Made by a program: the position numbers and the translations under genes
Shown: positions 60,444 to 64,000 of the stretch, piece after piece
How positions within the stretch are numbered: position 1 is the first letter of the stretch
Layout: every line of letters begins with the position of its first letter
The notes under the pieces: model-generated
The model's input: the letters and a program-made list of their open reading frames with translations, nothing else
Databases searched by the model: none
Told to the model about the DNA's origin: nothing
From: Oscillospiraceae bacterium
GTDB taxonomy: Bacteria; Bacillota; Clostridia; Oscillospirales; Oscillospiraceae
Reading direction: 5' to 3'
DNA: 64,000 bases
NCBI GenBank assembly: GCA_902778285.1
Contig: CACYXC010000017.1
Location: forward strand, 1-64,000

Positions 60444-61478
60444 ATGAAAGAGAAAGTATTGAACAACAAGAAGAACGGTATGGCCATGCTGCTGCTGTTC
60501 GCTCTGCTGCATCTGGCCGCCATCGGCCTTGTGATCTTCGCCGGCGTGAAGCTGGACGACGGGCGCATGGGCTTTCTGCCCCTGCTGCTGCTCGGCGTGC
60601 TCTGGCTCATGGTGGGCTGGGTCCCCTTCTGCGGGCTGAAGGTCCTCAAGCCGCAGGAGGCGCTGGTGCTCACGCTCTTCGGCAAGTACATCGGCACGCT
60701 GAAGGAGGACGGCTTCTACTTCGTCAATCCCTTCTGTGTCGCGGTCAACCCCGCCGCCCGCACCAAGCTCAACCAGAGCGGCGACGTGGACGCCGGCGCG
60801 AACAACGCCCTGCTGAACGTGGCCCTGGGTAAGAACGCGGACGCTGCCGCGGCGGAGATGCCCAGCAAGAAGATCTCCCTCAAGGCCATGACCCTCTCCA
60901 ACTCCCGCCAGAAGATCAACGACTGCCTGGGCAATCCCGTGGAGATCGGCATCGCCGTCATCTGGAAGGTCACCGACACCGCCAAGGCCGTTTTCAATGT
61001 GGACAACTACAAGGAGTATCTCTCCCTGCAGTGCGACAGCGCGGTGCGCAACATCGTGCGCATCTACCCCTACGACGTGGCCCCCGGCGTGGACACCACC
61101 GGCGACGGCGTGGCGGACGAGGGGAGCCTGCGCGGCTCCAGCGAGCTGGTGGCCCAGCGCATCAGGGACGAGATCCAGCAGAAGGTGCACGAGGCCGGCA
61201 TCGAGATCCTCGAGGCCCGCATCACCTATCTGGCCTACGCCCCCGAGATCGCGGCGGTCATGCTGCAGCGTCAGCAGGCCAGCGCCATCATCGACGCGCG
61301 CAAGATGATCGTCGACGGCGCCGTGGGCATGGTGGAGATGGCGCTGGAGCGGCTGAGCGAGAACCACACGGTGGAGCTGGACGAGGAGCGCAAGGCCGCC
61401 ATGGTCTCGAACCTTCTGGTCGTGCTGTGCGGCAACCGCGACGCGCAGCCCGTCGTCAACTCCGGCAGCCTGTATTAA
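60444..61478 (+). CDS. SPFH/Band 7 domain membrane protein
   Basis: A 344-aa protein. Two N-terminal membrane helices ([23 protein letters not shown] and [21 protein letters not shown]) precede an SPFH domain ([57 protein letters not shown]) and a coiled coil ([37 protein letters not shown]). Such stomatin/flotillin-like proteins form rings that organise membrane regions and proteases. Start at 60444 has AAAAGGAGG 8 bases upstream. First gene of a four- or five-gene operon. Confidence 0.93.
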   Translation: MKEKVLNNKKNGMAMLLLFALLHLAAIGLVIFAGVKLDDGRMGFLPLLLLGVLWLMVGWVPFCGLKVLKPQEALVLTLFGKYIGTLKEDGFYFVNPFCVAVNPAARTKLNQSGDVDAGANNALLNVALGKNADAAAAEMPSKKISLKAMTLSNSRQKINDCLGNPVEIGIAVIWKVTDTAKAVFNVDNYKEYLSLQCDSAVRNIVRIYPYDVAPGVDTTGDGVADEGSLRGSSELVAQRIRDEIQQKVHEAGIEILEARITYLAYAPEIAAVMLQRQQASAIIDARKMIVDGAVGMVEMALERLSENHTVELDEERKAAMVSNLLVVLCGNRDAQPVVNSGSLY

Positions 61479-61487
61479 GGAGCAAGC

Positions 61488-61691
61488 ATGGCAGACAACG
61501 CGAAAAAACAGGTGCCGCTGCGCCTGTCCCCCAAGCTCTATGACGCGCTTGTCCGCTGGGCGGAGGACGACTTCCGCTCTCTCAACGGGCAGATCGAGTA
61601 TCTGCTCACGGAGTGCGTCAGGCAGCGGAAAAAGAACGGAAAATACGTGGGCGAGGAGATCGACAAGCCCATCGAGCTGGACATCGAATAA
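61488..61691 (+). CDS. Arc-like ribbon-helix-helix protein
   Basis: A 67-aa protein starting [19 protein letters not shown]. The [21 protein letters not shown] segment is the beta strand and first helix of a ribbon-helix-helix fold, and [18 protein letters not shown] is the second helix with the typical SxNxxIxxLL pattern. It follows the SPFH gene by 9 bases, as in many Clostridia. It may repress its own operon through the palindrome at 60410-60426; that is inference. Confidence 0.85.
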   Translation: MADNAKKQVPLRLSPKLYDALVRWAEDDFRSLNGQIEYLLTECVRQRKKNGKYVGEEIDKPIELDIE

Positions 61692-61703
61692 GGAGGAAAC
61701 GTT

Positions 61704-62174
61704 ATGGCAAAAACGATCATCCGTATCATTCTGCTCCTGCTGAGCTTCCTCGTCCTGCTGGGCGCGACCCTGTTCATCGTTCTCCGCTGGGACAGCATCC
61801 CGGCGGAGGTGCCCACCGAGTTTGGCGGCGCGGGACGCCCCGAGGACTACCAGACGAAAAGCAGCCTCTGGGGCATGCTGATCGTGGGCTGGCTGTTCTC
61901 CGCCGCGCTGGCGGTGATCGGCCGCGTGCCCGCCCTGTGGAAGAAAAACGGCGGCTTTGTCCGGGTCTCGAGGCTGCGCATCGGCGGCGTGACCATTGGG
62001 CCCAACTGGCTGAACATGGACCTGATGAGCCTCCTGGTCGCGCTGCTGTTTTCGTATCTGAGCATCTGCAGCGCGCTCTGCCGCCCGCTGGGCGCCTGGT
62101 TTTTGCCGGTGTTCTTCGGCGTGCTGCTGTTCTCGTTCCTCGTGCCGAGCCTGCTGCTCGGGAGTGAGGAATAA
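61704..62174 (+). CDS. DUF1648-type membrane protein
   Basis: A 156-aa protein with four membrane helices. The N-terminal part, FIVLRWDSIPAEVPTEFGGAGRPEDY, fits DUF1648 (W-x2-IP-x2-V-T-x-F-x3-G), the domain found in SdpI-like immunity proteins. AAGGAGGAA lies right before the ATG. Third gene of the SPFH operon. Possibly linked to membrane stress or bacteriocin protection; not established. Confidence 0.75.
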   Translation: MAKTIIRIILLLLSFLVLLGATLFIVLRWDSIPAEVPTEFGGAGRPEDYQTKSSLWGMLIVGWLFSAALAVIGRVPALWKKNGGFVRVSRLRIGGVTIGPNWLNMDLMSLLVALLFSYLSICSALCRPLGAWFLPVFFGVLLFSFLVPSLLLGSEE

Positions 62175-62186
62175 GGGGGTGCCGTC

Positions 62187-62627
62187 ATGCGTCCCAGACT
62201 CTGGCATCATATCCTGACCGGGATCTCCGGCCTCTCCCTGCTGGGCGTGACGGTCTATACCGTCATCCGCTACGGCTCCCTCGACAGGATCCCCACGCAC
62301 TTTGACGGTGCGGGCGTGGCCGACGCCTACGGCCACAAGAGCTCGCTCGTGATGCTCATCTTCCTTGCCTGGATGCTCTTCGGCGTTTTGAGCGCGGTCG
62401 CCTTCCTGCCTCCCGACGCCTGGAGCGTTCCGAATCGCAATCCCCGCACACTGGCTGCCGCGGCGGACATGCTCGCGGTGATGAAGCTTGTGACGGTGCT
62501 GATGTTCTGCTGGATGATCCTCTGCTCCGTGCAGGGCTGGAATCTGGGCAGGTGGTTCCTGCCCGCGACCATGGTGGGCATGTTCGCCCCGCTGGTGCAC
62601 CTGATCATCGCCTCCGTGCGGAAGTAA
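62187..62627 (+). CDS. DUF1648-type membrane protein, second copy
   Basis: A 146-aa protein with four membrane helices and the DUF1648 segment IRYGSLDRIPTHFDGAGVADAYGHKSSL. It resembles the preceding gene in plan, so the two are probably old duplicates. The gap is 12 bases with AAGGGGGTG before the start. Fourth gene of the SPFH operon. Confidence 0.75.
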   Translation: MRPRLWHHILTGISGLSLLGVTVYTVIRYGSLDRIPTHFDGAGVADAYGHKSSLVMLIFLAWMLFGVLSAVAFLPPDAWSVPNRNPRTLAAAADMLAVMKLVTVLMFCWMILCSVQGWNLGRWFLPATMVGMFAPLVHLIIASVRK

Positions 62628-62639
62628 CATTGCCCTGAT

Positions 62640-62670
62640 TGTCATTCTGAGCGCAGCGAAGAATCTCATC
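62640..62670. repeat. Dispersed repeat GTCATTCTGAGCGCAGCG type
   Basis: GTCATTCTGAGCGCAGCGAA and the following GAATCTC are a widespread short repeat in Clostridia. Related arms recur at 63645-63737. Confidence 0.6.
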
Positions 62671-62706
62671 TGTTTCCCGCTGCCGTTCTGTCGGGAGGAA
62701 TATCGA

Positions 62707-63582
62707 ATGAAAAACAAACAGCTTTCGACCTATCTGCTCTGGGCCTTTCTGCTGGCCTGGGCGCTGCAGGCCGTCGCCGTCGGCTTTGCCTGGAACGGCC
62801 AGACCCATTATTTCCAGCTCGTGATGCTCGCCTCCATGTACGCGCCCTTTGCCGCCGTGCTGCTGGCCAAGGCGCCGCGGGACATGGGCTGGCGGCTGAA
62901 GCTGCGCGGCAAAGGGAAATGGGTGCTCGCCGCCTGGTTCGGCTTCGCCGTGCTCGCGGCCCTCGGCGCGGGGCTCTACTATCTGCTCTTCCCCGCGGCT
63001 CTGGACCTGAGCGGCGGCTTCCTGGCCGCCCAACTCGGCGAGGAGGGCATGCGGCAGATGGAGGCGCAGGGGCTGACGCTCAAGACCCTGATGCTGATCC
63101 GGCTGGCCGAGGCGCTGAGCTACGCCCCGCTCATCAACACCTTCGCCGCTCTCGGCGAGGAGGTGGGCTGGCGCGGCTTCCTGTATCCCCGGCTCAAGGA
63201 GCGCTTCGGCGCCGCGAAGGGGCGGCTGCTCGGCGGCCTGATCTGGGGCGTCTGGCACTGGCCGGTCATGATCTTCGCCGGGTATAATTACGGCACGGCC
63301 TACTGGGGCGCGCCGGTGCTCGGCCCGCTGCTCTTCTGCGTGGTCTGCACCGCTATCGGCGTGCTGATCGACTATCTCTACGAGAAGACGGAGTGCATCT
63401 GGATCCCGGCTCTGGCCCACGGCTCCTTCAACGCCGCCGGCGGGCTCGGCATGCTGGTGCTGAACCCCGCCTTTGCCGACCGGACGACCCTCGGCCCCAT
63501 GCCGATCGGCCTGATCGGCGGGCTGCCGATGTTCCTGCTGGCCGCCCTGCTGATCGGCAAAAGCGGCCGCGAAAGCGCATGA
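62707..63582 (+). CDS. CPBP family intramembrane metalloprotease
   Basis: A 291-aa membrane protein with about eight helices. CPBP motifs: ALGEEVGWRGFLYPRLKERFG (EExxWR), GLIWGVWHWPVM (the second motif with His) and ALAHGSFNAAG (third). It is closer to the Rce1/immunity-like group than the protein at 57022. The ATG follows GGGAGGAATATCGA. It lies after the DUF1648 genes, separated by a dispersed repeat, and may be transcribed with them. Confidence 0.9.
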   Translation: MKNKQLSTYLLWAFLLAWALQAVAVGFAWNGQTHYFQLVMLASMYAPFAAVLLAKAPRDMGWRLKLRGKGKWVLAAWFGFAVLAALGAGLYYLLFPAALDLSGGFLAAQLGEEGMRQMEAQGLTLKTLMLIRLAEALSYAPLINTFAALGEEVGWRGFLYPRLKERFGAAKGRLLGGLIWGVWHWPVMIFAGYNYGTAYWGAPVLGPLLFCVVCTAIGVLIDYLYEKTECIWIPALAHGSFNAAGGLGMLVLNPAFADRTTLGPMPIGLIGGLPMFLLAALLIGKSGRESA

Positions 63583-63644
63583 AGCGAAAGACCCTGCCAT
63601 GACGGGGATGCAAATAACGGGCGGATTCAAAGCGCCGTCCGTTC

Positions 63645-63737
63645 CGTCATCCTGAGGAGCGGAGCGACGAAGGATCTCTTCTTGGAAGACTTCTGCGGAA
63701 CTCTGCGGAGAGATTCTTCGCTTCGCTCAGAATGACA
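63645..63737. repeat. Inverted dispersed repeat before the tRNA genes
   Basis: GTCATCCTGAGGAGCGGAGC ... GAAGGATCTC at one side and GAGATTCTTCGCTTCGCTCA ... GAATGAC at the other form a long imperfect hairpin. The 235-base gap after the CPBP gene contains nothing else apart from the tRNA promoter. Confidence 0.7.
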
Positions 63738-63772
63738 GAGCATTTTCCTGCAGCGTCTTTTGAAAAAAGGTG

Positions 63773-63801
63773 TTGACAAACGGGAAGGAGTCTGTTATTC
63801 T
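63773..63801 (+). promoter_or_regulatory. Promoter of the tRNA-Asp/tRNA-Thr genes
   Basis: TTGACA (63773-63778) and TATTCT (63796-63801) are 17 bases apart, 16 bases before tRNA-Asp. Confidence 0.75.
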
Positions 63802-63817
63802 TACAAGGCTGATGGAT

Positions 63818-63894
63818 GGCCACGTAGTTCAGTCGGTTAGAACGCCGGCCTGTCACGCCGGAGGTCGAGGGTTCAAGTCCCTTCGTGGTCGCCA
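63818..63894 (+). tRNA. tRNA-Asp (anticodon GTC)
   Basis: Full cloverleaf: acceptor GGCCACG pairs with CGTGGTC, anticodon stem CCGGC/GCCGG with loop CTGTCAC, T-arm with GTTCAAGTC, and an encoded CCA end. Length 77. Confidence 0.97.
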
Positions 63895-63926
63895 GGTAAG
63901 CCCCTTGAAAAAGGGGCTTACAATTT

Positions 63927-64000
<74 letters not shown>

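Overview
The window looks like chromosomal DNA of a GC-rich, anaerobic, spore-forming member of the Clostridia (Oscillospiraceae-like). Spore genes (SpoIID-like protein, SpoIVB, dipicolinate synthase DpaA/DpaB), a DivIVA-SepF-YggS division cluster, the rpmG-secE-nusG-rplK-rplA order and Bacillota-type -35/-10 promoters and AGGAGG ribosome sites all support this. No genome comparison could be run, so the taxonomic placement is inference.

Layout. 0.4-2.9 kb: four-gene minus-strand operon (acetyltransferase, small membrane protein, AlkZ-like protein, coiled-coil membrane protein). 3.1-7.3 kb: SpoIID-like protein, an exported FMN/FAD reductase with a consensus promoter, and a HemW-like protein lacking the radical-SAM cysteines. 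7.5-9.9 kb: rplA, rplK, nusG, secE, rpmG. 10.2-16.5 kb: a regulator divergent from a surface module, namely a C39-like peptidase protein with cohesin and dockerin parts (split by a one-base frameshift) and a wall-anchored cohesin protein. 16.6-27.5 kb: folC, ruvX, DUF2130 protein, MscS channel, regulator, exported M16C peptidase, SpoIVB. 27.7-36.8 kb: AT-rich acquired island with a serine recombinase, an oriT-like stretch, a YaaC-like pair, and a translationally coupled ATPase / methylase-like / helicase operon that has been truncated. 37.1-40.0 kb: folA-thyA and dpaA-dpaB. 40.5-51.8 kb: minus-strand housekeeping block rluD, lspA (with a long extra tail), ileS, divIVA, sepF, yggS, hypothetical, hfq, miaA, mutL. 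52.4-58.4 kb: miaB, an inserted DUF559 gene between 99-bp direct repeats, mutS, CPBP protease, TrmO-like protein. 58.6-63.6 kb: M28 peptidase and partner, an SPFH/ribbon-helix-helix/DUF1648 operon with a palindromic operator, and a second CPBP protein. 63.8-64.0 kb: tRNA-Asp and tRNA-Thr.

The most unusual content is in the intergenic DNA. Three copies of a short element (interiors about 105, 167 and 148 bp) with imperfect inverted ends are each flanked by two identical copies of a terminator-like hairpin; the hairpin differs at each locus (21.1, 26.1 and 40.2 kb). This suggests a small mobile element that inserts at terminators and duplicates the whole hairpin. Other repeat families occur upstream of rplK and ileS, at 0.1 and 49.8 kb, as a tandem array in front of ruvX, and around the DUF559 gene. 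The second candidate system is the cohesin-dockerin peptidase module at 10.7-16.5 kb, which would display a papain-like peptidase on the cell wall.
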